Part shown: positions 49,821-62,400 of the stretch, one piece after another | How the letters are laid out: every line of letters begins with the position of its first letter | Position numbering within the stretch: the first letter of the stretch is position 1 | DNA from: Luscinia megarhynchos | Lineage: Eukaryota > Chordata > Aves > Passeriformes > Turdidae | Direction: 5' to 3' | Length of the DNA stretch: 64,000 bases | NCBI GenBank assembly: GCA_034336665.1 | Contig: JAPFBE010000002.1 | Span: 81,412,905-81,476,904 of the forward strand | The notes under the pieces: generated by a model | The model's input: the letters and a program-made list of their open reading frames with translations, nothing else | Database searches by the model: none | What the model was told of the DNA's origin: nothing | Program-made: the position numbers and the translations under genes

Positions 49821-49936
49821 GAATAGAATAGAATAGAATAGAATAGAATAGAATAGAATAGAATAGAATAGAATAGAATAGAATAGAATAGAATAGAATA
49901 GAATAGAATAGAATAGAATAGAATAGAATAGAATAG
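49821..49936. repeat. Uninterrupted pentanucleotide array (GAATA)23 / (ATTCT)n on the NCALD sense strand
   Basis: Twenty-three perfect tandem GAATA units plus one base. On the NCALD transcript strand the unit reads TATTC, a rotation of ATTCT. The three minus-strand frames rich in Ile-Leu-Phe-Tyr-Ser are artefacts of this array, which has no stop in any of them. Confidence 0.97.
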
Positions 49937-52423
49937 TCTTCTGTTCTGTGACACAAGTGGTAATGTTGCCTAAGCAAAGAGGAACATACCATGAACAGTC
50001 CATGAGACATCTAGGGCACCATGCTCCCTGCATCCTGTTGGCTGAGCAATCTCCTGAGTGATTATTGTCTCTATCCACAAACCAGAAATTCCACAATGTG
50101 GTGGAGAAGAAGTTTCTGGTGAGAAGTTTGGTGTTCTGATAAATCCCAGAGGATTGTACCCACAGTGGGGATACTGACAGCCACAACACCTGGGCAGCAG
50201 GGCCTGTGCAGGGCTCTGCTGGTGATGTGCAAATACATGGCTCTGGCTTAACAGTGTTTGTTTGGGTGGAAACCAGAGTGTTCAAAGGACATTCTCAATT
50301 CTTTGGGGTTGTCAGTGACCAGGACAAGAACTGGTATAATTTCTATGGCAGGGTTTTCACTTAGCTCTGATTATTCTAATACCAATCTAATACCCAGTCT
50401 TTAGGATGTCAAGAAAGTGCTTTCCTTACCTCTACTTAGAACTTGTAGACAAAGTTGTAATATATTGGCATATATTAATTAATTTCTGCTATTTTTCTCT
50501 AGGAAAATGATAAATGATTAAAAATTACTCATTTTTTTACTGAGGACTTCTAAAATGTCAGCTGTACCTAGTGAATGGAATAAGAATGTAATTAAACATC
50601 TGCTCTTTCACTCCTAGTAATGACTTTAAAATAGCCAGAAAACTCTGAGGGTTGTGGCCATGGTAACAGACACCAGCTTAGGAAAAAGGAAAAATATCTG
50701 CAGTTATAATTGAGCATAGAGATTGCTCATCTCCTTCTCTGAGCTGGAAGTTTACAACCAAAGCTTTGATGTGTGTGCTGGTTCCTCTAATACAATTTCA
50801 GCCTATGCCATGTGGCACACTTATTGTGAGAAACTACCAAGTATAAAAATATGTATATGTAGTTCCAGGGCTACATTCACTCTTGTTTGAAGGAAGGAAA
50901 AACTGCTCTTTTTTTGGCAAGTGGCTGGATCAACTGCTGGTAAATACTTTTCTGGAAAATGACAATGCAGCATGATGGAATTGGGCCAGACTTCCCTAAC
51001 ATGCAGCTGTCTCTGTCTCTCAGATCAGCAAAGCAATCCCTGCTCACATCAGAGTGATGACCAGCAGCTACAAGCAGCATTTTTGGAAGATCCTGCAGAA
51101 CTGAGCTGAGAGACCTCCTTGGCTTGGCTAGGAGAGAACTGAGAGAACTGATCAGATTCCTCAAAAATCTGTGACCTTGGCACACCCTCCTGCCTGGCCT
51201 CCTGCCTCCAGAGCCTCCCCAAACTCTGTCTTGTCTCTGGCCACAGCCCATTCCACCTGCATCCCACTAGGCAAGGAGCTCCTCAGACACTTACAAGATG
51301 GAGAGCAAGGCCATGAGTCAAACAAAGCCCAGTAAAATAAAAATCACAGAGAGAAGGGAGGATAAGCTGGGACAGAGGTGGAGGGGGTAACATGGGTGTG
51401 CTGTGCTCAGAGGTGATGAGCAGCTCCTGGAGCTCTGCAGGGTGACTGGAACCCTTTTAAGCAAGAGCTCACAGTGAAAGAAAGGGCTTTTCACAGTGTC
51501 TTACACATACTGGCCAAAGAACCCAGACATAAAACATTTGCCCACTTTAGTGCCTGATAGCAACCTCAGTTCATAAAAAAATTGCAAATGCTTCTCTTTG
51601 AAATGCAGATGGCAAAACATGGTATGAAAATAAGCAGGCAATGAGCAGCAGGGAGCTGGTGCTGCTGAACCTGCTGAAACCACCAGCTCCTATTTTTGAA
51701 GGCTTCCTGTAAACCTTGTCTGAGGTTCACATCTAGAGCTGGGGTGAACCTCAGCTGCTGGCCAGAGGCCAGCTGGGAAGCTGGTGCAAGTGCTTCAGTT
51801 GTAGCAGACTTCTGTGCAGGCAATAATTATGGGCAGGGTATGAGTACCTGAAAATGTTACCTTTTTTTGGTGTGATGTCCCTTTTGAACTGTATTCTAAG
51901 CACTCAAACAGCACAAACAATACTAATTTATTTGGATTTTGTTAATACAGAAGTTATGAATACTTTTTCCCAGGAGTTTCCAAGCAAACAAGATGCCACT
52001 GTCTCCTTATTGCAGATCCTTTTAGCACACTGTTTGGAGCACCAAACATTTTAGCCTTCATAAAGGAAGACAACATACCAACACAAAAATTTCTTTTTGT
52101 CCTGATCAATGGCTTAAAATTATATTAAAGTAGCACATACCAAGCACATGGCTGGAGCCTGCAGTGTAAATGCTGCCTTTTCAAATATGAAGACAACCAA
52201 TTTCTAACAGAAGTCTGGTGGAGCTTGAGAACCCCTCTAGTATGGCCAAGAGAAATAAAGCTACTACCACCAGCATTACATGGGCTTCATGCCTGTGGTT
52301 TCTAACAATACCATCCTTGCAGCATGGCCAGATGAAAATTCAATTCAGTGAAGTACCAGGAAACTCTGGTCTCACTAGCAGTGCAAGGCAGCTCAATCAT
52401 GAATGGAAATCAGTGACCTGTTA

Positions 52424-52495
52424 AGATTTGGGGTTTGGACTAGATGACCTTTGAGGGTCCTTCCCAACCTCAGCCATTCTCTGATTTTGATTGTG
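52424..52495 (+). mobile_element. CR1 LINE fragment (3' terminal piece)
   Basis: About 70 bases of CR1 3' end: GATTTGGGGTTTGGACTAGA, TGACCTTTGAGGGTCCTTCC and CAACCTCAGCCATTCTCTG. It is heavily truncated. Confidence 0.85.
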
Positions 52496-55400
52496 ATGCC
52501 TTGAGGGGCAGCTGGCTGCCAATCTGCACAGCTGTCCCTGCACACGCAGCCCCCTGGCTCCCTGGGGCTTGTCCACAGTGCAGTAGAGCCATTCCCACCT
52601 CTGAGGCTGAGGGATGGACAAGCCCAGCAGCTGCACTCTGAGATGCAAGCTGCCATCCAGCCCAAGATGCTCAGCTCTTGGGATTTCCTTACTGGCTGCA
52701 GTATCTGTGCCTCAGCTGCTGCCACAGGAGGCCTGTGGGTACTGAGCAGTCCCAGACACCATCTGACCTCGTGTGATGCCCAGTGCATTCAGCCTGACCC
52801 CAAACCATGAGCAAAGGCCTGGGATGTGCACCCAGCATCACTGTGCCACAGGCTGCTCTCTCTCCTCCTCCTCCTCCTGCTGAGCTGCCACAGCCAGTGG
52901 GAATCAGCATCTCATGTGCCACCAGTGCTCAGAGGCTACTCCTGCTTGCAATCAGAGGTGCAGTGGACTGGCAGTGCTTGTGGCTGTCTGAAACTCCTTG
53001 GAAGGGTAGGGTGGTCAGAACTGCTGCAGAGGAGGGGAGGAAGCACACAAGGGAGGCAGGTCTCCTCCTGGTGCAGGCAGCACTCCTCATTTCCCTGGGA
53101 GGAAAGGGAACATCCACATCTGCTCCATATGACCTCTCACGTGAGCTGCTCAGTGACAGCAGATGTGGCAGCCAGAGGGAGGGGAGATTTAGTGCTGCTC
53201 TATTTCCTTCCCTGGAAAATTTGCTTTTGTAGGAGGAGGTCAGAGATGAAGAGCAGCAATCTGAGGAAGGGCATTCTCGCCTGCTCTTCTGAAGGGCTGG
53301 AAACTGAATGGAGTGGAGTGTGCCGTGGAGCCCCACCTCACTGGAGCTTTTATCTTTTAAAATTAGATTAAGAAACGTATTGCTACAGTAGCTTAATCCC
53401 ACAGTGCATTATCTGTACACATGATGGACTGGAATATGAATTAATTCTGTCAATAAAAGTGACTGCCTGCATCTCAATTGTCAGATGCAAGGAACTCAGT
53501 CTTCCTTTTGAGATGCTAAGCAGCTGCAGACTGGCACACTCCCCTGCCTCTGCTTTGGTTTGGATGATTCCTACATTCACCTTCCTCAGCAAGAGATGAT
53601 GCTGTGGGAAGGGAAGGAAAGGGGAAGAAATTTGGTTCCAGGCTGCACACTGTGACTCTGCACTAGTTTGAGGGGTGGCACAAGGGGTGCAGCCCCCAGG
53701 GATGTCTCTGGTGCCAGGAGCCCTGCATGCACTGGGACCCAGCTGTCTGGCTCTGCTCATGCCCAGGCGTGCCCTGTGATGCAGGAGAGGCACAGACCAG
53801 CACATGTGTTCCCCTGAAGGCTCAGATGAGCAGAGAGCTTCCTTGGCTGGCACTCACAGCCACAGCCCCCAGCTTTGCCTGAGCAGAGCAAGGGGGCCTG
53901 GGCTGGGTCAGAGTATGTGTAGTGCAGGTACACACTGAGGGCTTGGAATCTAGAAAATCAGCCTTTGACAAGGTACAGCCTTCAACAACAGCTCAGGAGG
54001 GATTGTTTCAATATCAAACTCCCCACGTTGCTGACCTACAGAAAACTCCAGATTAAGAAATCTAAATTTCACTGTCTCCATACAAGCTATAGAAATCTAG
54101 TCAATACCACCTCTAAACGGAATCTAGAGAGTGAGTGAGTAAATTCCAAATTTATGGGTTGGCAGAAACAGAAATACGGGAGTCTAGTTTCACAAAATTG
54201 TTTGAGCAAACCACAATCTCAGTTTGCTCAACATGGAGTGACAGATTGAGTTATATAATTCCTTCTTTGTGTGAAGTTCCTTGATTTTAGCAAAAATGGT
54301 TGGAAAACACCACCTCATGACAAAATAAAGCCTATTCTACCTGATTGCTCAGCAGAAACATCCCAAATCAACTATTCTTTGGGCAGCATCCAGGATAACT
54401 GGTCCACCAAACAAGTACGATGAAGTCTGGAATGTCACAGGAGTATCTGGTCTTTGGTTTTACAACACCTCAGATATAGGCACTAGGCAAAGGCTTTTCA
54501 GCCAGCCTGCAATATGAAAAGGTGAAAGCTTTTTCTTCAGATCAGGGAATGCTCTAATGTTCATATAGAAAAGTTAAATTATAAGCAGGGAACAAACTTA
54601 ACTAGACTGACTTGATATTTCTGAAGGCCCTTTCCTCTTCGTTTTCCTCTTCTTTTTAAAGGAACTAGTTCTCATTCACTTCATTCAGTTCTCATTTATA
54701 CAATATATTCAGAAGAGATAGCTGATAACGTTGAGACATATACAAAACCTGAACTACTCATGGGAAAGAGGACAAGGACTTATTTTCCTGTCACCAAAAG
54801 GACAGCTAAATATTCAGTAATTTCTCCTCTGTTGGTCTATCTGAGCCCAAAAGAGAAGTAGCTGTGCTATTTGGTCTGTGAGATGTCCACCAACAACCCC
54901 TACAAAAGTCTCTGAGCCCTTTGGCACAAAGAAGAAGACAGTCAGATACTTTCCAGACTTCACAGGGAGATCTTCAGGGAGAAATCTCACAGTCTTGATT
55001 GAAGGACAAACAGGAACGTTTTGGGACTACAAGATATTTATAGTCTCACACATTTTGGATGTAAAGGGTACAAATATAATTTTTGCTGTTCCTCTGCAGG
55101 CCAAGATATGAGGGACACATGCCAGAACACAAAAGAATTTTCACCCCATTCCAAATTCCCATTAAAAAAAAAGCGTACTAAGTCTGAAAAATAAGTGTAG
55201 TCATTTGAATCATGAATTTGGCTTTGTAACCCACTGGGAGACTGAAGCAGAGCAAAACACATCTGCTAACACCCCAACTTGAGCACCACAATTGGCAAGT
55301 GCTGCAGAAGAGAGATCTCAGACTGAGGTTGTAGAAATGTTAGAGGTTAAAACTGAAGTTTCTTGGCAGAAGTGACCTTATATGGAAACTCTGCAGGAAG

Positions 55401-55689
55401 TCTGCACTGCACTGGCTTTCCAAGCAGTACATAAGCATTCATTTCTAATAGATGCACAGATGTATACAGAAAGGCTAATCCAAAACCACTTGGGTAAAAT
55501 TGAAGCAAGTCATTCCTCTGGAGATGTGCTGGACAGTGCAAGGCAGATGTTTCCTCTTTCAGGATCACGAATTGAAATCAAGGGAGAAATCTCAGGTGGA
55601 AGGTGGTTACAGCAGGGTTCTTCCAAGCTGAGTCTCAGGATGGATGTAGTTGTACATTTTCATTAATAACCAGGATGCATACTCTCAAG

Positions 55690-56430
55690 GCAGTGCAGTT
55701 ACTGATGACACCAAGGTGACAGTCACCATCAGGTGGACACCAGACTAGCCCACAGGAAGAATGGGGCAATCTTAGCACTGGAATAGTGCTAAGGGATGAA
55801 ATTCCTTATTGCAAAATGCAGTATGTGAGGGACCAATGGGAAGAATTGATGTTCTTAACTAGAAATGATGGAGCAGGAGGAAGAGCTGGAGGACTTATAT
55901 AGCCGTAAGATAACAGGAAAATACCAATATGATGTGTCCTGCAGGAGACAAGTGATGCTTTCTAATGAACCTGCTGAGACCAATCTGTTGAATTCAGGGA
56001 GGGTGAAATACCAGTGCTATTAATGAGCAGGTTTTGGAAATATGAGGGCTCACCTGGATTACTGTAGTACATGGCCAGGCAAACACACTGAGGAAAAGGA
56101 TTTTGGCCTGCAGTGGCTGCAGAGCAGGGCTATTAAGCCAAATAAGGGAATGGAAAGCCTGTGCTCTCCGAGGAGACCAGAGGCTCTTGGATGTTTAGCC
56201 TTGCTAAAGAAAGGCCAAGAGGGGATATGGTGGTAGTCTATAAATACATCAGAGGGGGTAAACACTAGGGAAGGAGAAAAGCTGTTTAAACTGAAGGACA
56301 ATGCTGGCAAAAGAACAAATGGGCATAAACTAGCCATAATAAATTTTGGCTGGGAATGAGAAGCAAATCTCAAACCACTAGAGCAGCAAAGTCTGTGGAA
56401 CAGCCTTCTTCAAAGATCACAAGACAAAGA
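55690..56430 (+). mobile_element. Old CR1-like LINE fragment
   Basis: Diverged landmarks of the CR1 3' region occur in the correct order. They are ACTGATGACACCAAGGTGAC, CACCTGGATTACTGTAGTAC, CCAAGAGGGGATATGG, CTATAAATACATCAGAGG, ATAAACTAGCCATAATAAAT and TGTGGAACAGCCTTCTTC. It is more decayed than the copies at 11.9 and 46.2 kb, so it is probably an older subfamily. No intact frame remains, and both boundaries are approximate. Confidence 0.7.
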
Positions 56431-59400
56431 GCCAAAGTCATGGGAAAATGCAATTTGAAAAATCCACAAATAGGGTTTTTATGACATGGATACCTGCAGT
56501 GGACTGGGAGAGTCAGAAGGTCCCCTATTGTCCTGACTTCTGGAAGGGAAACAGCATCCAAAAACCCAAGCATGCTTCTTACAGCAGGCAGCTTTTCTGG
56601 CACAGAGGAGCACCATGAGGAGAGCCAAAGGCAGTGATGTTAAGTAAACAAGTTCATGATATCTCTATCTCCTCTGCACTGTGTAATCACCCCCCACCAC
56701 ACATCAGTGAAGGGGAGTGGCAGGAAAGTGGGGGGAGGTTTATGCAAGCAGAGGAGGCAGTGCCAGGATGCTACAGACAGGTGAGGAAAGCTGGCCAGCT
56801 CTGTCCCTTCAAGCATCAGACAGCACCGAGAGCAGCAATACATTATAGCAAAAACATTTAACTGAAATTGAGATTTACAAGTAACCTCAACAAAATTCAC
56901 AGCTGGTTGGGTTTAACCTTGGAGCCAAGAGGATTAGCAGGCTGTTGTCCAAATCATGAAATAGTAAGTTTTGCATTTTCTTCGAAAGTGAATTACAGAC
57001 ATTCCTGGTCTCTATTCAGTATTGAGTAATTCAAGCTTTCTACAAAATTTCACCTCTTTATTGTCATCCTTTTGTCTCCTCTAAGAAACACAATAATTTA
57101 TTAATACCATTCTTTTTCATCTGAAGATTTCTAATGACTTCACAAAAATTACTGGATGACAGCTGCACTACAGTGTTGACCGAATGGAGGCACAGAGCAA
57201 GAGGGAGGAAAGGATTTTTTCATCTTTTTTACCAGCTGGTCATGTGCTTCTGGACTAGCTGGATCAGTTTTCAAGATTCCTGGGTTGGCAGAGACTCACA
57301 GGAGGATGGCACAGAATGCTCACCAGGCACTTCTGGATCCTACCTGGGCTCAGAGGCTGCAGGCACCTAAACCTCCTGACAGCCATCCTTCTGCCCAGCA
57401 CTGGGATTGTGACAGTGGGACAGCACCATGCTGCCTCGTGCTCCCTCCCAAGCCACACCATGACACAGATGGAGGAATTCCTCTGCTTGTCAGACCTTCA
57501 CTCAGCTGACAGATGTCCACCTAACAGGGAAGAACACAGGCAGCAGAGAGCTCTTGCTCTAGGACACCACCTTGGACTGAGCTCTTCCTTTTTCTCCTCT
57601 GAAAATTGTTTGCTCAGGATTTGAAATAATAAATAATAAAGTACAAACCAGCAAATGGCACCAAGGCACTTCACTTTGCACAACAAAAACTAGCCATGCA
57701 TGTTCTGCAGCACAGAGGGCCACCAGAGCTCCCTGCTGTCTGCTGAGCTTCCAGAGGGCAGCACCAAGAGCAGTGAAACTGGTCAGAGACGAGATGGGGA
57801 GATCAACTGCTCATTATCTGAACCCTCTGCCTACATTATGGCTATCCCATGAGTTGCCTCAGGGCAAGAAAAAACAGCTGAAAACAGACACCACAAAACC
57901 TTACAAATCCACCTGATGTCACTGTCTCTTGGGGGCTGTGTAATAGAGTTAACTGCTGTTCCCAGGAGAGCTACCAAACCTAATTACTTGTTATGACTGC
58001 ATTAGATGAAGGTGCATGTTGCTGATAGTTGCCTAGTGAGAACATAGAGTAGATCTTTCTTTTGTCCACTTATAATTAAAGCAATCTTCTTTGTATATTA
58101 GATTCAGTAGTTTATAATGAAATGCAATAACGATTTCTTGAGTAAATCTCTTCTTTTTTCTTAATATGTTTATACAATTTAATGGAGTCTCTTATTGATT
58201 GGAGGAGGAGCAGTTTCAGAAATAATGTGCTTAAACAGACGTGACAAACCATGCAATAACCCAGTGCTTTTCAGGGCTAATGCCTGAATAACAAGCACGT
58301 CCCACAACAGTGCCACTTCCATTTGTGCCAGACACCTGAGAAGCAGCAATCATAAACCTCTGCAATGGCTGGGAGAAAAACCTGTCATTCTGTCATCTGT
58401 GCAGACAAATCTAGCACTCTGTGAAATCTTCATCAAAATCACCCACCAGCAGAATTAGGTAACCAACTTTAAATAGCAAGGAATGGGGAGTTATGTCCAG
58501 TTGAGCAGAGGTAATTTGGACAACACTGAATCTTCAGTGGAAAGATTGAGGAAAAAATGCAAAATATGGTACAGAACAAGAAATGCAAACACACAAATGG
58601 TTGAATAGACTTCTATTATCAGATGAAATAACAATGCCTTAAAATAGGATCCCATTTGGGTTAAAAAATGAACAAAGTCAAGGAACTGTAGATTAGAGCC
58701 AGGTGCTTAGCAGAACTAGAAATTTAAGAACGCTTTTGCTTTTATCTGATGATTCTTGGAAGAAACACTTATGTTCATATTTCTGAAAGAAATATTTCCT
58801 GTTGTTGAGCTTTCCTTTGAAAGACATATTTCTGTTTCACTACAGAGAGCAGTTGCAGAGCTATAAATGCACAGCAGGCCATGCAAGACAGATCTTTAAT
58901 TATACCTATTCTTCCGTGAGTTCACTGGGAGCCAATTGCTCAGGGCTAATAAGGATTAAAACATACTCAATGACTCTGAAAAATTGACTTAATGCTAGTC
59001 TACCCAAATCCCCTGTATTGTTTGCAGCGAAATACAAGCACAGCAACTCCTGTTTGCAAGTGAAAAGGGAAAACTTTGTGCTTTCACACAGTCATGCCCA
59101 AGTCCTGCTTTACTAAACCCCACTGTTCAAAAGTTTTCAGTCAGTATCCTCATGGTCTGCAGGACTTTGATGTAAATCTGCAAATAATATCAGAGTTCCA
59201 TATGATGGCCTCCATGTAGCACTGGCACTGGGTGATCTGTGCCCAGACCTGACTGGGAAATTCAGGGAAAGTGGAAGACACTCCATGTCTAACAGAGGAA
59301 GTAATTAAAATAATCAAACCTACCTGAAAAGCCACAGGACAAGAGATAGGCAAATGCTCCCCTGGCTCTCTCAAACCCTACTGACATTATACTCCAAGGT

Positions 59401-62400
59401 CAAAAACATAAAGATTGAATTCATCAAAACCAGAAGTACTGGGGGAAACATGCATTCTGAAATCTCCTTTGCTTTTGACCTCTTTCAACCCTGAAGTTTT
59501 ATGAGGACAGCACCTGGACATCACTTTTCTCTTTGCAGAATGAAATGTGAAATTCCTGACAGTGCTGTGTGGCAAAGACAGGGCTGGGCAGTCCCCAGGG
59601 AGCTGGAGAGTGCATTGTGCAGAGCACAGCTCTCACTTCAGGCAAAGGAGGGTTTGGAGAACAGATTCTAGGCATGAGACAGCATTAGAAGAGTGGAACA
59701 TGTTGGTCTCTTGCTGAGAAGGCTAATACAGACAACAATTTACTTATTGTGGAGAAATGGTAGAACAGAAAGGATGCAGTAGTAGATATTGACCTCTGCA
59801 TTTTTCACATCTTTAAAAGAAATAGATTGCAAACTAGAAAAGGATTTAAACAGCCTCAGAGGGGAAAGAGTATGTACTGAGAAACAGCATGGAATCAGCA
59901 TCAACCCCACACTCTGTAAAGAGTCATGTCAGCAATGTACATGAAAATGTTCCTCTCTCTAGAGGAGTAAAGAGCCTGGTGCTCTATAGACCAAAGGCTT
60001 TTCTTTATCCTTTCTTTCTGCCATGTTCCTCATTTCCTTCACTTTTGTCCTAGAACCCCACTGCTTTGTTTGACAGACTGGACTTGCCAGCCTTCTTTGT
60101 CATGCTCCAATGGGCTGATTTCCTGGCCATGGCAAGAGCCTGCAGCTCATGAGCTCTGCCCAGACCTGGGCTTCAGAAAAACACACTTTTCTATTTTTAA
60201 GGCTCTTTTTCCCCCTCCAAGGATTCTCACCCAGTTCTGCATGATGACATTTACCACTTCACCTGTGGCCATGAAGCAAATGCACCTGGGTGCATTCCCC
60301 AGCATGGGGGCCAACTGGCACAGCAGTTCTCTTGTCCATGGCACTGAACTCTGCACCCTCCTGGAGAAGTGACCATGTGCCATTTCCCCCTGGAACCAGC
60401 CAGTGGCACAGGCTGGGAAGATAGGAACTGACTGGGAGCTAGACTGGGATAGGAACTGCAGGGAGGGATCTTGACTTCTGAGCTCTGGTGCTGGGATTGC
60501 CCCTATTCCATTTATTATGGATATGGGCAGTGGCCATATACAGACACAGCCATTATCTCAGGAAACTGGGTAGCTTGGCACCTACTGAATGTTAGTGTCA
60601 AAACAAGAAATATCAAGGCTTGGGGGAAGAAAATGCTTACCTAGTGTGAAATATTAAGAGGGGATTATGAACTAGACCCAAAGTTCAAATCATTTGGGAC
60701 ACACTCTGCAAGGGGCCTTGGGCTCAGTGATGAGTTTGCTGGTGCTTTGAAGGGGTTTCAGGGCATGTGCACACCAGGGAGCTGGACAGGGTGCCAAGGA
60801 GGGCCATGGAGCTCAGCCCTTGTCCTCCAAATACCAGCCCTGGTTGGCTTGACCCTGCACCCCAAATGCCCAGAAGTGTTTGTGGGCTCAGCCTGCACCT
60901 GCCCTGAGCACACCTGCTGCTGGGGTCGTTGCAGACTGCAGACACAGAGAGGGCTGTGGTGTGGTCATTTTAGCTTCTCAGCAGCCCACCCTTGGACAGC
61001 TGCATCTCTTCAAGGGGGATGTGACTCATCTGGGTCTGGCACCTCCGGGTGTGATGCCTTTCAGGGGGCTCAGGGGATTCCACCAAGAGGCACTTGTTGT
61101 TTGTTCTGGCCAGTTCTGTGTGCATGCAGCAGGGAAGCAGCTCCTCCTCATCCACCCACCAGGGCCACAGGAGAGCTGGCTGGTCTGCAGTGAAGGCAGT
61201 GAGGGTGGGATGCTCCTCTCTCTGCTGCTGCTCAGTGCTTGGGCAGCCAGCCAGCCACAGTGAAGGTGAACTGCTCAGATGTGGTGACAGCCAGCCACTG
61301 CCACGAGCATTTAATTTTTAATTCCTCTCAGGGCTTATTTTCTTCCATCCCTCCCTGTAGCCCTGGGGGAAGGCAGCTGGCACCTGTTTCTGGAGCTCAG
61401 TTGTGTTTGGCTGCATGCCTGTGAGGGAGAAGGGGGGTCCCTGGCCAGCCCTGGTGGGTGCTGCCAGGGACCCCTCCACAGCAGCTCCTTTCCTGGGCCA
61501 GCATTCAAGGATGGGATACACAAGGTGCTTTGAGGGCTGGAACTGCATCCCAGCTCAGTGGCATCTGCCTGCATCACCAGTCCTGGAGCCAGGCTCCTTT
61601 GGGCTTATTTTTCCAAAGGCATCCTTTCCTTCTTCAAAGGAGCATCCACCAGCAAGAGATGCTTCATTTCAAGCTGGGCTATAAAAACAGTGGACAGCAG
61701 GAGCACACTGCCCAGTGCTTGCCCCAGGAAGCAAGGGCTGTCAGGAAGGAATTAATGGGCGTGGCAGTGAGGAAGCAAAATTGCCTGAAATTCTGAAATA
61801 CCCCTCACTGCAGACACAGGAGCATGCAGCTGTCCCACTGCAGACCCCCTCTTCTCCCCATTCAAGTCATTCCTCTGCTTAAAAATGTTATTTTGGGAAA
61901 GAAATTAACAACGAGAATAGCACTGTAAAAGCACGGGGAATCCAGCAAACAAAAGAAAAGCTACTATTTTTGAGACTGTCTTAAACAGGTAATTGTGTCT
62001 TGTTTTAGCTCCTTCTCTCCCAGCTGCCTCCCCAACACCCTGTTTGGAGAGCCATCCACAAGCATGGTGGGAGCAGCATGCAGGAATGGTGTGTCTTACC
62101 TCAGGCTCTTGGAGCAACACCACAGCCTACCAGTAACTGGCACATGGTGAACTAATAGTGAAATACTCTTTGATTTCTAATCAGATTCCTTGAATTGAGG
62201 TGGGGTTTCTGCAAGGGTCCCAGTGTCTGACAACAAGGGTAAAAGTCACCAAGCTGTCACCCTGCTAGTGCTTCTGTCACCTTTTGTCATCTCTGAAAGA
62301 ACTGTATTTTTCTAACTGCAGCATCACAAACCTTGTGTGTCCATGGTGAGAGGAGGGGTCTGGCTCTGCACAGCAGCAGAGAGCCCTGCCCCAGGCTCTC

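Noticed and set aside
49760..50285. Minus-strand frames encoding long ILFYS repeats (up to 159 codons)
   Set aside because: They are translations of the GAATA/TATTC microsatellite. A 5-base unit cycles through three reading frames without a stop, so openness carries no coding information.
52826..53402. Overlapping 141-181 codon frames on both strands
   Set aside because: A GC-rich, stop-poor patch containing a CTC run. Both strands are equally open and neither shows a recognisable protein.
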